From the NCBI RefSeq assembly GCF_021172065.1, contig NZ_CP087880.1:4812583-4876582 (forward strand): DNA of 64,000 nucleotides, written 5' to 3'. Both the position numbers and the translations under genes were made by a program. The stretch is from Pseudocitrobacter corydidari. Lineage in GTDB: Bacteria; Pseudomonadota; Gammaproteobacteria; Enterobacterales; Enterobacteriaceae. Position 1 is the first letter of the stretch. Each line of letters starts with the position of its first letter. This document shows positions 36,018 through 46,024 of this stretch, piece after piece. Below the pieces are notes generated by a model that did no database searches, was not told where the DNA came from, and saw nothing but the letters and a program-made list of their open reading frames with translations.

Positions 36018-36143
36018 TGGCAGTATAAAAATTGCGCAATTAAAACCCTTCGTTTACTATGCGCAAGAAGTCACGGACTGATGCGCATACGATACACCGG
36101 CTGACACGTTCAGCCGCCGGTTTGTTAATGATGAGGTCCGTGA

Positions 36144-39029
36144 ATGCCCCGTAGTATCTGGTTGAGTGTTGTTGTTTTGATTACCGCCCTTTGGGCACCT
36201 ATTAGTCAGGCAGACACCGGATGGCAACCCGTACAGGAGACCATCCGCAAAAGTGAAAAAGATCCTCGTCACTATCAGGCTATCAAGCTCGATAACGGCA
36301 TGGTGGTGCTGCTGGTTTCCGATCCTCAGGCGGTGAAATCGCTGTCGGCGCTGGTTGTGCCGGTGGGCTCATTGCAGGATCCCGAGGTCCATCCTGGCCT
36401 TGCGCACTTCCTCGAACATATGACGCTGATGGGCTCGAAAATGTACCCGCAGCCTGACAGCCTCGCTGAATATCTGAAAATGCACGGTGGCAGCCATAAC
36501 GCCAGTACCGCGCCTTACCGTACGGCTTTTTATCTCGAAGTAGAGAACGATGCATTGCAGGGCGCGGTTGACCGCCTTGCCGACGCGATCGCATCGCCCA
36601 AACTGGATAAAAAATACGTTGAGCGCGAACGCAATGCGGTGAACGCCGAGCTGACTATGGCCCGCTCGCGCGACGGTATGCGCATGGCGCAGGTGAGCGC
36701 CGAAACCATTAACCCGGCGCACCCTGGTTCACGCTTCTCCGGCGGTAACCTGGAAACGCTGAGCGACAAGCCCGGCAGCCCGGTGCATCAGGCGCTGCTC
36801 GCCTTCCGCGATCAATACTACTCTGCGAACCTGATGAAAGCGGTTATCTACAGTAATAAACCGTTGCCAGAGCTGGCGCAGATGGCGGCGCAAACCTATG
36901 GTCGCGTACCCAACAAATCCATCACCGTGCCGCAAATTGATGTGCCCGTAGTGACCGACGCGCAAAAAGGCGTATTGATTCACTACGTCCCGGCGCTGCC
37001 GCGTAAAGTGCTGCGTGTAGAGTTTCGCATCGATAACAACACCGCGCAGTTCCGCAGCAAAACTGATGAACTGGTTACCTACATGATTGGTAACCGTAGC
37101 CCCGGCACGCTCTCCGACTGGCTGCAAAATCAGGGGCTGGTGGAAGGCATTCGCGCCGACTCTGACCCGGTGGTGAACGGCAACAGCGGCGTGCTGGCGA
37201 TTTCCGCGACCTTAACCGATAAGGGTCTCGCACATCGCGATGAGGTTGTTGCCGCTATCTTTAGCTATCTCAATTTGTTACGGGAAAAAGGCATCGATAA
37301 GCGTTACTTCGATGAGCTGGCTCACGTGCTGGATCTCGACTTCCGTTATCCGTCAATCAACCGCGATATGGGCTATGTCGAATGGCTGGCGGACACCATG
37401 ATCCGCGTGCCGGTCCAGCATACGCTGGATGCGGTGAATATCGCCGACCAGTTTGACGCGCAGGCGGTAAAAGCGCGTCTGGCGATGATGACCCCGCAGA
37501 ATGCGCGCGTCTGGTATATCAGCGAAAAAGAGCCGCATAACAAAACCGCTTACTTCGTGAATGCGCCTTATCAGGTCGACAAAATCAGCGCGCAGACGTT
37601 TACCGAGTGGCAGCAAAAAGCCGAAACAATTTCGCTGAAGCTGCCGGAACTGAACCCCTATATCCCGGATGATTTCACCCTGATTAAGCCGGAAAAAAGC
37701 TATACGCACCCTGAACTTGTCATTGATGAGCCGACGCTGCGTCTGGTGTATATGCCGAGCCACTACTTCGCCAGCGAACCGAAGGCTGATGTCACGCTGA
37801 TTCTGCGTAATCCGAAAGCGATGGACAGCGCCCGTAACCAGGTGATGTTTGCGCTCAATGATTATCTGGCGGGGATCTCGCTCGACCAGCTCAGCAATCA
37901 GGCGGCGGTCGGCGGCATCAGCTTCTCGACCGGCGCAAATAATGGCCTGATGCTGAACGCTAACGGGTATACCCAGCGTTTGCCGCAGCTGTTTGATGCG
38001 CTGTTGCAGGGTTATTTCAGCTATCAGACAACGGAAGAGCAGCTGGCACAGGCGAAATCCTGGTACGCCCAGATGATGGATTCCGCCGATAAAGGCAAAG
38101 CCTACGAGCAGGCGATTATGCCGGTGCAGATGCTTTCTCAGGTGCCGTACTTCCAGCGTGAAGAACGCCGGGCATTGTTACCGTCCATTACATTGCAAGA
38201 GGTGATGGCTTATCGCGATCGCCTCAAAACCAACGCCCGCCCGGAATTTATGGTGATTGGTAACCTGAGCAAAGAGGCCTCCAGCACGCTGGCGCACAAC
38301 ATCCAGACACAGCTTGGCGCAAAAGGTACCGAATGGTGCCGCAACAAAGATGTGCTGATTGATAAAAAACAGTCGGCGATTTTTGAAAAAGCGGGCCCAA
38401 GTACGGACTCCGCCCTGGCAGCCGTTTTCGCACCAGTGAATGCCGATGAAGCCAGCACCTCTGCGACCAGCGCCGTCCTGGCACAAATTGTCCAGCCGTG
38501 GTTCTACACGCAACTACGCACGGAAGAGCAACTGGGTTACGCGGTGTTTGCCTTCTCGATGAACGTGGGTCGCCAGTGGGGTATGGGCTTCCTGCTGCAA
38601 AGCAGCGACAAGCAACCGGCCTTCCTGTGGGAGCGTTTTAAAGCGTTCTTCCCGACGGCGGAAGCGAAGCTGCGTGCCATGAAACCGGAAGAGTTCGCGC
38701 AAATTCAGCAGGCGGTGATTGCGCAAATGGTGCAGGCCCCGCAAACCCTGAGCGAAGAAGCGTCACAGCTCAGTAAAGATTTCGACAGGGGTAATATGGC
38801 GTTCGATTCACGTGATAAAGTAGTGGCCCAGATTAAGTTACTGACGCCGCTTAAGGTTGCCAACTTCTTCCATCAAACGGTGGTTGAGCCGCAGGGCATG
38901 ACCGTACTGTCGCAGGTTTCCGGTAGTGATAACGGAAAACAGGACTACGCCCATCCTGAAGGCTGGAAAGTATGGCAAAGCATCAGTGAATTGCAGCAAA
39001 CCTTACCGTTGAGACGAGAGAACGAATGA
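36144..39029 (+). CDS. ptrA: Periplasmic protease III (pitrilysin)
   Basis: Zinc protease of 961 residues (962 in E. coli) that degrades small peptides such as insulin B chain in the periplasm. Signal peptide 1-23 (MPRSIWLSVVVLITALWAPISQA). Inverted zinc motif HFLEH (HXXEH) near residue 88-92, with the distal Glu in ERNAVNAEL. Its stop overlaps the recB start (ATGA), so recB translation is coupled to an unrelated protease. A small hairpin (36099-36115) lies in its leader. Confidence 0.96.
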   Translation: MPRSIWLSVVVLITALWAPISQADTGWQPVQETIRKSEKDPRHYQAIKLDNGMVVLLVSDPQAVKSLSALVVPVGSLQDPEVHPGLAHFLEHMTLMGSKMYPQPDSLAEYLKMHGGSHNASTAPYRTAFYLEVENDALQGAVDRLADAIASPKLDKKYVERERNAVNAELTMARSRDGMRMAQVSAETINPAHPGSRFSGGNLETLSDKPGSPVHQALLAFRDQYYSANLMKAVIYSNKPLPELAQMAAQTYGRVPNKSITVPQIDVPVVTDAQKGVLIHYVPALPRKVLRVEFRIDNNTAQFRSKTDELVTYMIGNRSPGTLSDWLQNQGLVEGIRADSDPVVNGNSGVLAISATLTDKGLAHRDEVVAAIFSYLNLLREKGIDKRYFDELAHVLDLDFRYPSINRDMGYVEWLADTMIRVPVQHTLDAVNIADQFDAQAVKARLAMMTPQNARVWYISEKEPHNKTAYFVNAPYQVDKISAQTFTEWQQKAETISLKLPELNPYIPDDFTLIKPEKSYTHPELVIDEPTLRLVYMPSHYFASEPKADVTLILRNPKAMDSARNQVMFALNDYLAGISLDQLSNQAAVGGISFSTGANNGLMLNANGYTQRLPQLFDALLQGYFSYQTTEEQLAQAKSWYAQMMDSADKGKAYEQAIMPVQMLSQVPYFQREERRALLPSITLQEVMAYRDRLKTNARPEFMVIGNLSKEASSTLAHNIQTQLGAKGTEWCRNKDVLIDKKQSAIFEKAGPSTDSALAAVFAPVNADEASTSATSAVLAQIVQPWFYTQLRTEEQLGYAVFAFSMNVGRQWGMGFLLQSSDKQPAFLWERFKAFFPTAEAKLRAMKPEEFAQIQQAVIAQMVQAPQTLSEEASQLSKDFDRGNMAFDSRDKVVAQIKLLTPLKVANFFHQTVVEPQGMTVLSQVSGSDNGKQDYAHPEGWKVWQSISELQQTLPLRRENE

Positions 39030-42000
39030 CCGATACCGCCGAGTCCCTTGATCCCCTGCGCTTGCCCCTGTATGGCGAGCGCCTGATTGAAGCCTCTGCG
39101 GGCACCGGAAAAACCTTCACCATCGCCGCACTCTATCTGCGGCTCTTATTGGGCCTGGGCGAAAGCGCCGCTTTCCCCCGGCCCGTCAACGTCGAAGAGC
39201 TGCTGGTGGTAACCTTCACCGAAGCGGCGACGGAAGAGCTTCGCGGGCGTATCCGCAGCAACATTCACGAGCTGCGTATTGCTTGTCTTCGCTACAACCC
39301 CGATGAACCCGAAACCACCGTTGACCCGCTCTACGCCCGTTTGCTGGATGAAATCGCCGATAAACAGCAGGCGGCGGAAGTGCTGCTGCTGGCCGAGCGG
39401 CAGATGGACGATGCGGCGGTCTTTACCATTCACGGCTTCTGTCAGCGCATGCTCAGCCTCAACGCTTTTGAGTCAGGCATGCTGTTTGAACAGCAGCTCA
39501 TTGAAGATGAATCTCAGCTTCGCTACCAGGCCTGTGCCGATTTCTGGCGACGTTACTGCTACCCGTTGAAGCGCGAAATCGCCCAGGTGATTTTTGACAC
39601 CTGGAAAGGGCCGCAGGATCTCCTGAAATCCATTGACCGCTATTTGCAGGGCGAAGCACCCACCATCAAACGCCCACCGGACGACAGCGAGACGCTGGCG
39701 TCGCGGCACGAAAAAATTGTCGCGCAGATTGATGCGGTTAAACGCCAGTGGCTGGCGGCGGTTAGCGAACTGAATGATGTGCTGGAAAACTCCGGCATCG
39801 ACCGGCGCAAATTTAATCGCGGCAACCAGGGCAAATGGATTGATAAGGTCAGTGCCTGGGCGAGCGAGGAAACACGCGGCTACCAGCTTCCGGATGCGCT
39901 GGAAAAGTTCTCGCAGGCCTTTTTAGTCGAACGTACCAAAGCCGGTGGAGAGGTGCCGACGCATCCGCTGTTCAGCGCCATTGAGGCCCTGCTTGCCGCG
40001 CCGCTCAGCCTGAATGACCTGGTGATCACTCAGGCAATGGTGGAAATTCGCGAAGCGGTGGCGCAGGAGAAACGCCGTCGCGGCGAACTGGGTTTTGACG
40101 ACATGCTTAGCCGTCTGGACGCCGCGCTGCAAAGCGAAAGCGGCGACGCGCTGGCCGCGGCGATTCGCCAGCGTTTCCCGGTAGCGATGATTGATGAATT
40201 CCAGGATACCGACCCGCAGCAGTACCGCATTTTCCGCCGTATCTGGCGACAGCAACCGGATACGGCGCTGCTGCTGATTGGCGACCCGAAGCAGGCCATT
40301 TACGCGTTTCGCGGTGCGGATATTTTTACCTATATGCGCGCGCGCAGCGACGTGGCGGCGCACTACACGCTGGACACCAACTGGCGTTCCGCGCCGGGTG
40401 TAGTGGCAAGCATCAACAAACTTTTCACCACGGTTGATAACCCGTTCATGTTCCGCGATATCCCGTTTTTGCCGGTAAAATCCGCCGCCAAAAACCAGTC
40501 GCTGAAATTTGAAATTAATGGCGAAACGCAACCGGCGATGAACGTCTGCCTGATGCCAGGGCAGGGCGTTGGCGCGGGCGATTATCAGGCCTTTATGGCG
40601 CGTCAGTGCGCGGCGCAAATTCGCGACTGGCTGACCGGTGGGCAGCGGGGCACGGCGCTGCTGTGGCGCGGCGAAATAGCGCGTCCGGTGCAGGCCTCAG
40701 ACATCACGGTGCTGGTGCGTAATCGCCAGGAAGCCTCGTTGATTCGCGATGCGCTCAATGCGCTGGCGATCCCTTCGGTTTATCTCTCCAACCGCGACAG
40801 CGTATTTGAAACGCCCGAAGCGCAGGAGTTGCTGTGGGTACTGCAGGCGGCGTTAAGCCCGGAGCGTGAAACCACGCTGCGCAGCGCGCTGGCGACGGCG
40901 ATGTTTGGCCTGAACGCGCAGGATATCGAGCGCCTGAATCAGGATGAAGCTGCCTGGGATGCGCTGGTGGAAGAGTTCAGCCAGTACCGCGACATCTGGC
41001 AAAAGCGCGGCGTGATGCCGATGCTCCGCGCGCTGATGAGCGCGCGAAACATCGCTGAAAACCTGCTGGCGACCCACGGCGGCGAGCGCCGTTTAACCGA
41101 CATTCTGCACTTAAGCGAACTGTTGCAGGAAGCCGCGACACAGCTTGAAAGTGAGCACGCGCTGGTGCGCTGGTTGAATCAACAGATCGCCGAGCCCAAC
41201 ACCAACGCCTCGAATCAACAGATGCGACTGGAGAGCGACAAGCACCTGGTGCAAATCGTCACCATCCACAAATCGAAAGGCCTGGAGTATCCGCTGGTCT
41301 GGCTGCCGTTTATCGCCCGTTTTCGCAAGCAGGATCAGGCGTTTTATCACGATCGCGAATCCTTCTCGGCGGTGCTGGATCTCCAGCAGGGCGAAGAGAG
41401 CCTGGAGCTGGCGGAAGCGGAACGGCTGGCGGAAGATTTACGCCTGCTCTACGTGGCGCTAACCCGCGCTGTCTGGCACTGTAGCCTTGGCATGGCACCG
41501 CTGACTTCACGTCGCAGCGACAAAGCGACCGAAACCGATATCCACCACAGTGCGCCGGGCCGCCTGCTGCAAAAAGGCGAGCAGCTTGACGCCGCCGGGC
41601 TGGAAGCCGCACTGCGCGCGCTGTGTGATGAACATATTGCGCTGACGATTGCCAGCGAACCCGACGACACCCGCTGGCAGGCGTTACAGCCAGAGGTGCC
41701 TGAACTGACGGCGCGCCAGGTGATGCGGCGCATGGTTGATGACTGGCGCGTTACCAGTTATTCCGGCCTGCAACAGCGCGGTCATAGCATGGCGCAGGAT
41801 CTGCTGCCGCGTCTGGATATCGACGCCGCAGGCATAGGAGACGCGATGGAAGAGGAAGCGCTCACGCCGCATCACTTCCCGCGCGGCGCATCGCCGGGCA
41901 CTTTCCTGCACAGCCTGTTTGAAGATCTCGATTTTACGCAGCCGGTTGATGCCGAATGGATGCGTGAAAAACTGTTGTTGAATGGCTTTGAAGATCACTG

Positions 42001-42589
42001 GGAACCGGTGCTGACGCGCTGGATATCTCAGGTGCTGGCAACGCCGCTCACGCCAGAAGGCGTGGCGTTAAATCAACTGGATGCACGGCAAAAACAGGTG
42101 GAGATGGAGTTCTATCTTCCTATCGAAAAGCCGCTCGACCCGGTGGCGCTGGATGCCGTGATACGTCGTTATGACTCGCTCTCGGCGGGCTGTCCGCCCC
42201 TTGATTTCCGTCAGGTGCGCGGGATGCTAAAGGGCTTTATCGACCTGGTCTTCCGCCACAACGGGCGCTACTACCTGCTTGACTATAAATCGAACTGGCT
42301 GGGCGCGAATAGCGACGCTTACACCCAGCAGGCGATGGCACAGGCGATGCAGTCGCACCGCTACGATTTGCAGTACCAGCTCTATACGCTGGCGCTGCAC
42401 CGCTATTTGCGCCACCGCCTGGCCGGTTATGACTACGAGCAACACTTTGGCGGTGTGATTTACCTGTTCCTGCGAGGCGTGGACGGTGAGCCGGGCCAGC
42501 AGGGGATTTTTAGCACCCGCCCCCAACGGGAACTGGTTGATGCAATGGACGCCCTGTTTGCCGGGCAGACGCAGGAGATGGCATCGTGA
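39026..42589 (+). CDS. recB: Exodeoxyribonuclease V subunit RecB
   Basis: The 3'-5' helicase and nuclease of RecBCD. The 1187 residues (1180 in E. coli) show the UvrD-type Walker A EASAGTGKTFTIA (near 22-34), motif II DEFQDTDPQQYRIF, the late helicase motif YVALTRA, and the C-terminal nuclease centre GFIDLVFRHNGRYYLLDYKSNWLG with Asp, Asp and Lys. The ATG lies within the ptrA stop; recD starts within its own stop. Confidence 0.97.
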   Translation: MTDTAESLDPLRLPLYGERLIEASAGTGKTFTIAALYLRLLLGLGESAAFPRPVNVEELLVVTFTEAATEELRGRIRSNIHELRIACLRYNPDEPETTVDPLYARLLDEIADKQQAAEVLLLAERQMDDAAVFTIHGFCQRMLSLNAFESGMLFEQQLIEDESQLRYQACADFWRRYCYPLKREIAQVIFDTWKGPQDLLKSIDRYLQGEAPTIKRPPDDSETLASRHEKIVAQIDAVKRQWLAAVSELNDVLENSGIDRRKFNRGNQGKWIDKVSAWASEETRGYQLPDALEKFSQAFLVERTKAGGEVPTHPLFSAIEALLAAPLSLNDLVITQAMVEIREAVAQEKRRRGELGFDDMLSRLDAALQSESGDALAAAIRQRFPVAMIDEFQDTDPQQYRIFRRIWRQQPDTALLLIGDPKQAIYAFRGADIFTYMRARSDVAAHYTLDTNWRSAPGVVASINKLFTTVDNPFMFRDIPFLPVKSAAKNQSLKFEINGETQPAMNVCLMPGQGVGAGDYQAFMARQCAAQIRDWLTGGQRGTALLWRGEIARPVQASDITVLVRNRQEASLIRDALNALAIPSVYLSNRDSVFETPEAQELLWVLQAALSPERETTLRSALATAMFGLNAQDIERLNQDEAAWDALVEEFSQYRDIWQKRGVMPMLRALMSARNIAENLLATHGGERRLTDILHLSELLQEAATQLESEHALVRWLNQQIAEPNTNASNQQMRLESDKHLVQIVTIHKSKGLEYPLVWLPFIARFRKQDQAFYHDRESFSAVLDLQQGEESLELAEAERLAEDLRLLYVALTRAVWHCSLGMAPLTSRRSDKATETDIHHSAPGRLLQKGEQLDAAGLEAALRALCDEHIALTIASEPDDTRWQALQPEVPELTARQVMRRMVDDWRVTSYSGLQQRGHSMAQDLLPRLDIDAAGIGDAMEEEALTPHHFPRGASPGTFLHSLFEDLDFTQPVDAEWMREKLLLNGFEDHWEPVLTRWISQVLATPLTPEGVALNQLDARQKQVEMEFYLPIEKPLDPVALDAVIRRYDSLSAGCPPLDFRQVRGMLKGFIDLVFRHNGRYYLLDYKSNWLGANSDAYTQQAMAQAMQSHRYDLQYQLYTLALHRYLRHRLAGYDYEQHFGGVIYLFLRGVDGEPGQQGIFSTRPQRELVDAMDALFAGQTQEMAS

Positions 42590-44421
42590 GCCTGGAAAAT
42601 TTATTGATTGAAGCCGCAGAGCTAAAGCTACTGCGCCCGCTGGATGTGCAGTTCGCGCTGACTATCGCCCGCAATGAACATCCCGCCGTGATGCTGGCGG
42701 CGGCCATTTTGAGCCGCGACGCCGGAGAGGGGCACGTTTGCCTGCCGCTCAGCCATTTGCAGCACGCGCCGACGCTGCACGGGCGAGCAAAAGTCTTGTG
42801 GACGCAACTGCTGGACGCGGTCGAAATGCCTGACGACTGGGCGGCCCTGCTATTGGCCTCGCAGGCGGTGAGCCAGGGCGAGCGCCCGACGCCGCTGATC
42901 CTCTGCGGGGACCGTCTGTATCTGAACCGCATGTGGGGTAATGAACGTAGCGTCGCACGTTTCTTCCGCGATGCGCAGCTTGCAGAGCCTATTGATGAAT
43001 CGCTGATTGCCGAGACGCTCGCCGATCTTTTCCCGCCATCCGATACCATCGACTGGCAAAAAGTCGCCGCCGCCGTCGCGCTCACCCGACGCATTTCGGT
43101 GATTTCTGGCGGGCCCGGCACCGGGAAAACCACCACCGTAGCAAAACTGCTGGCGGCGCTGGTGCGCATTGCAGGAGAGAATAAATGCCGTATTCGCCTG
43201 GCGGCGCCGACCGGGAAAGCCGCGGCGCGACTCACCGAATCGCTGGGCGCGGCGCTGCGCAAATTGCCATTAACAGAAGCTCAGAAAACGATGCTGCCAA
43301 CAGATGCCAGTACGCTGCATCGTCTGTTAGGCGCGCAGCCGGGCAGCCAGCGTATGCGTTATCACGCGGGAAACCCGCTACATCTGGATGTGCTGGTGGT
43401 GGACGAAGCCTCAATGATTGACCTGCCGATGATGGCGCGCTTGATTGACGCGCTGCCGCGTCACGGGCGGGTGATTTTCCTTGGTGACCGCGACCAGCTG
43501 GCCTCCGTCGAAGCAGGCGCGGTGCTGGGGGATATCTGCGCGTGGGTTAACAGCGGCTATACGCCGTATCGCGCTCTTCAGCTGAGTCGCCTGACAGGCA
43601 CGACGGTGCCGGAAGGGGAAGGAGAGGCGGCTGGCGCATTGCGTGACAGCCTTTGCCTGCTGCGTACCAGCTACCGTTTCGGCAGTGATTCAGGAATTGG
43701 GCAACTGGCGCGCGCGGTGAATCTGGGCGATTGCGCGGGCGTGCGTGACGTCTTTGCACGCGGCTTTACGGATATCGAACTGAAATCCCTGCGCACCAGC
43801 GACGAATATGAAGCGATGCTCGACGATGCGCGCGCGGGCTATGGGCGCTATCTGCAATGCCTGCGCCAGCAGGCCGACCCGGCTGAAATTTTGCAGGCCT
43901 TTGGTGAGTATCAGCTCCTGTGCGCCTTGCGCGAAGGGCCGTGGGGCGTCAGCGGGTTGAATCAGCAGCTCGAACTGTCGCTGGTGCGCCATCGCATGAT
44001 TGCGCCGCAGCGGCATTCTCGCTGGTATGAAGGGCGTCCGGTGATGATCGCCCGAAACGACAGTGCGCTGGGGCTGTTTAACGGTGACATTGGCGTGGCG
44101 CTCGATCGTGGACAGGGGTTACGCGTCTGGTTCCCGATGCCGGATGGAACCATTAAATCGGTGCAGCCGAGTCGTTTGCCCGAGCACGATACGGCGTGGG
44201 CGATGACGGTGCATAAATCGCAGGGCTCTGAATTCGAGCATGCCGCGCTGGTTTTGCCGACGCAGCCGGTGCCGGTTGTAACGCGGGAACTGGTGTATAC
44301 GGCGATTACGCGTGCGAAATCACGATTGTCGATGTATGCCGATGCGGCGTTGTTAGGGCAGGCGATCGTCGCCAGAACCGAGCGTCGCAGCGGGCTGGCG
44401 GCGATTTTCGCCGAGGATTAA
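42586..44421 (+). CDS. recD: Exodeoxyribonuclease V subunit RecD
   Basis: The 5'-3' helicase subunit of RecBCD. 611 residues (608 in E. coli) from GTG 42586 in a GTGA overlap with recB. Walker A is ISGGPGTGKTTTVAKLL (about 172-188), motif II VVDEASMIDLPMM, and the C-terminal motif AMTVHKSQGSEFEH. It is the end of ptrA-recB-recD; a REP-like hairpin lies between it and convergent argA. Confidence 0.97.
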   Translation: MSLENLLIEAAELKLLRPLDVQFALTIARNEHPAVMLAAAILSRDAGEGHVCLPLSHLQHAPTLHGRAKVLWTQLLDAVEMPDDWAALLLASQAVSQGERPTPLILCGDRLYLNRMWGNERSVARFFRDAQLAEPIDESLIAETLADLFPPSDTIDWQKVAAAVALTRRISVISGGPGTGKTTTVAKLLAALVRIAGENKCRIRLAAPTGKAAARLTESLGAALRKLPLTEAQKTMLPTDASTLHRLLGAQPGSQRMRYHAGNPLHLDVLVVDEASMIDLPMMARLIDALPRHGRVIFLGDRDQLASVEAGAVLGDICAWVNSGYTPYRALQLSRLTGTTVPEGEGEAAGALRDSLCLLRTSYRFGSDSGIGQLARAVNLGDCAGVRDVFARGFTDIELKSLRTSDEYEAMLDDARAGYGRYLQCLRQQADPAEILQAFGEYQLLCALREGPWGVSGLNQQLELSLVRHRMIAPQRHSRWYEGRPVMIARNDSALGLFNGDIGVALDRGQGLRVWFPMPDGTIKSVQPSRLPEHDTAWAMTVHKSQGSEFEHAALVLPTQPVPVVTRELVYTAITRAKSRLSMYADAALLGQAIVARTERRSGLAAIFAED

Positions 44422-44428
44422 TGGGCTT

Positions 44429-44454
44429 GCCGGATGGCGTTAGCGCCATCCGGC
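44429..44454. repeat. REP-like hairpin between recD and argA
   Basis: GCCGGATGGCG-TTAG-CGCCATCCGGC is a perfect 11-bp stem with REP-type sequence, between convergent stops and only 9 bp from the argA stop. It may serve as a shared terminator or mRNA stabiliser. Confidence 0.8.
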
Positions 44455-44462
44455 GTAAAACG

Positions 44463-45794
44463 TCACCCCAAATCCGCCATCAGCACTTTTGAGCGCCGCT
44501 GGTAGTTATACATCTGCTTTTTGCTTTCCGGCAGCAGCTCAACGTCCACCGGCTGGAATCCACGCTCCTGGAACCAGTGAATGCTGCGGGTGGTCAGCAC
44601 AAACAGCTTACTCAGCCCCATCTGCTTTGCCTGCGTAGAGATGCGCTGCAACAGCACCTCCCCGCGTGATGAGCTTTGATAATCCGGATGCACCGCCACG
44701 CAGGCCATCTCGCCGATTTTCTCTTCCGGGAACGGATAGAGCGCCGCACAGGCGATGGTGGTGTTATCGCGCTGAATAATGGTGAATTTGTCGATCTCCA
44801 TCTCCAGTTGTTCGCGGGAGCGGCGCACCAGGATACCCTGCTGTTCCAGCGGATGGATGAGATCGAGGATGCCGCCAATATCGTTGATGGTGGCGCGGCG
44901 GATCTGCTCGGCGCTTTCCATCACAATCTGGGTGCCGATACCGTCGCGGGAGAAAAGCTCCTGCAACAGCGCGCCATCTTCCTGATAGCTAATCAAGTGG
45001 CTGCGACGCACGCCGCTGCGGCACGCTTTTACTGCACCGCGCAGAAAACGCACGGTGCCAGATAAGTAATCGCCTTCCTGCTCAAGCTCCTCAACGCGGG
45101 CCTGTGCTTCGTTGGGGAACAGCTCTGGCACGATGTTACCCTCACGGTCAAAAACCCCCTGAGAAGAGCAGAAGCCGATCATCTTTTCCGCTTTCAGTTT
45201 GATAGCCAGCTGCGTGGCAATCTCTTCGGAGGTCAGGTTGAAGCTTTCGCCGGTGACGGAAACGGCGACCGGGCCCATCAGGACGATTGCGCCGCTGTCG
45301 AGCTGGCGATGAATCGCTTCTTCATCGATGCGACGAATGCGCCCGCTGTGGCAGTAATCGACGCCATCATCAACGCCAAGCGGCTGGGCAATGATAAAGT
45401 TACCGCTCACCACGTTGATATGCGCGCCCTGCAACGGCGTATTGTTGAGGCTCATGGATAAACGCGCGGTGATATCGAGTTGTAATAATCCGGCTGCCTG
45501 TTTAACCAGTTCGAGGCTTTTGGCATCGGTCACGCGAATTTGCTTGTGGTAGATAGGCTCATGATGATGCGCTTCAAGATTGGCATCAATTTGTGGACGC
45601 GCGCCATAGACCAGCACCAGGCGAATCCCCAGGCTATGCAACAAGCCAATGTCATTGACAATACTGGAGAAATTGTCATGTTCAATGGCTTCTCCGCCCA
45701 GCATGATGACAAACGTTTTTCCCCGATGGGCATTGATATAGGGAACTGAATGACGAAACCCTTCGACCAGTTCGGTTTTACGTTCCTTCACCAC
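44463..45794 (-). CDS. argA: N-acetylglutamate synthase
   Basis: First step of arginine synthesis: acetyl-CoA plus glutamate to N-acetylglutamate. The 443 residues from GTG 45794 match E. coli ArgA, with an N-terminal kinase-like arginine-binding domain (VIMLGGEAIEH, about 1-290) and a C-terminal GNAT acetyltransferase (CVAVHPDYQSSSRGEVLL). GAGAGGT precedes the start; an in-frame ATG 69 bp upstream crosses the ARG boxes and is rejected. Feedback-inhibited by arginine in the family. Confidence 0.96.
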   Translation of the reverse strand: MVKERKTELVEGFRHSVPYINAHRGKTFVIMLGGEAIEHDNFSSIVNDIGLLHSLGIRLVLVYGARPQIDANLEAHHHEPIYHKQIRVTDAKSLELVKQAAGLLQLDITARLSMSLNNTPLQGAHINVVSGNFIIAQPLGVDDGVDYCHSGRIRRIDEEAIHRQLDSGAIVLMGPVAVSVTGESFNLTSEEIATQLAIKLKAEKMIGFCSSQGVFDREGNIVPELFPNEAQARVEELEQEGDYLSGTVRFLRGAVKACRSGVRRSHLISYQEDGALLQELFSRDGIGTQIVMESAEQIRRATINDIGGILDLIHPLEQQGILVRRSREQLEMEIDKFTIIQRDNTTIACAALYPFPEEKIGEMACVAVHPDYQSSSRGEVLLQRISTQAKQMGLSKLFVLTTRSIHWFQERGFQPVDVELLPESKKQMYNYQRRSKVLMADLG

Positions 45795-45809
45795 GGCATG
45801 ACCTCTCAG

Positions 45810-45846
45810 TGCATTTTTATTCGCAATAAATGTATTTTTATTCTGT
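45810..45846 (-). promoter_or_regulatory. Tandem ARG boxes upstream of argA
   Basis: Two ArgR half-operators, TGCATTTTTATTCGC (from 45810) and TGTATTTTTATTCTG (from 45831), repeat at 21 bp. This is the spacing bound by one ArgR hexamer. They lie 16-52 bp upstream of the argA start, so arginine should repress transcription. Confidence 0.82.
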
Positions 45847-46024
45847 TTTGGCTGTGAGTGCAAGCGCGAATTTTCCGCGAATGGGCAAAATGGATTCTGA
45901 AAAAGGGCTTAGCAAAAGAATGTTTACCCTTTTATAGATGACAGTTTATGCGCCTTTGGTTAAAGTTTTTGGTCAAACTTATTATGCGTAATACCAAAGT
46001 AAGCATTATTGGCTCGGGAGAAGC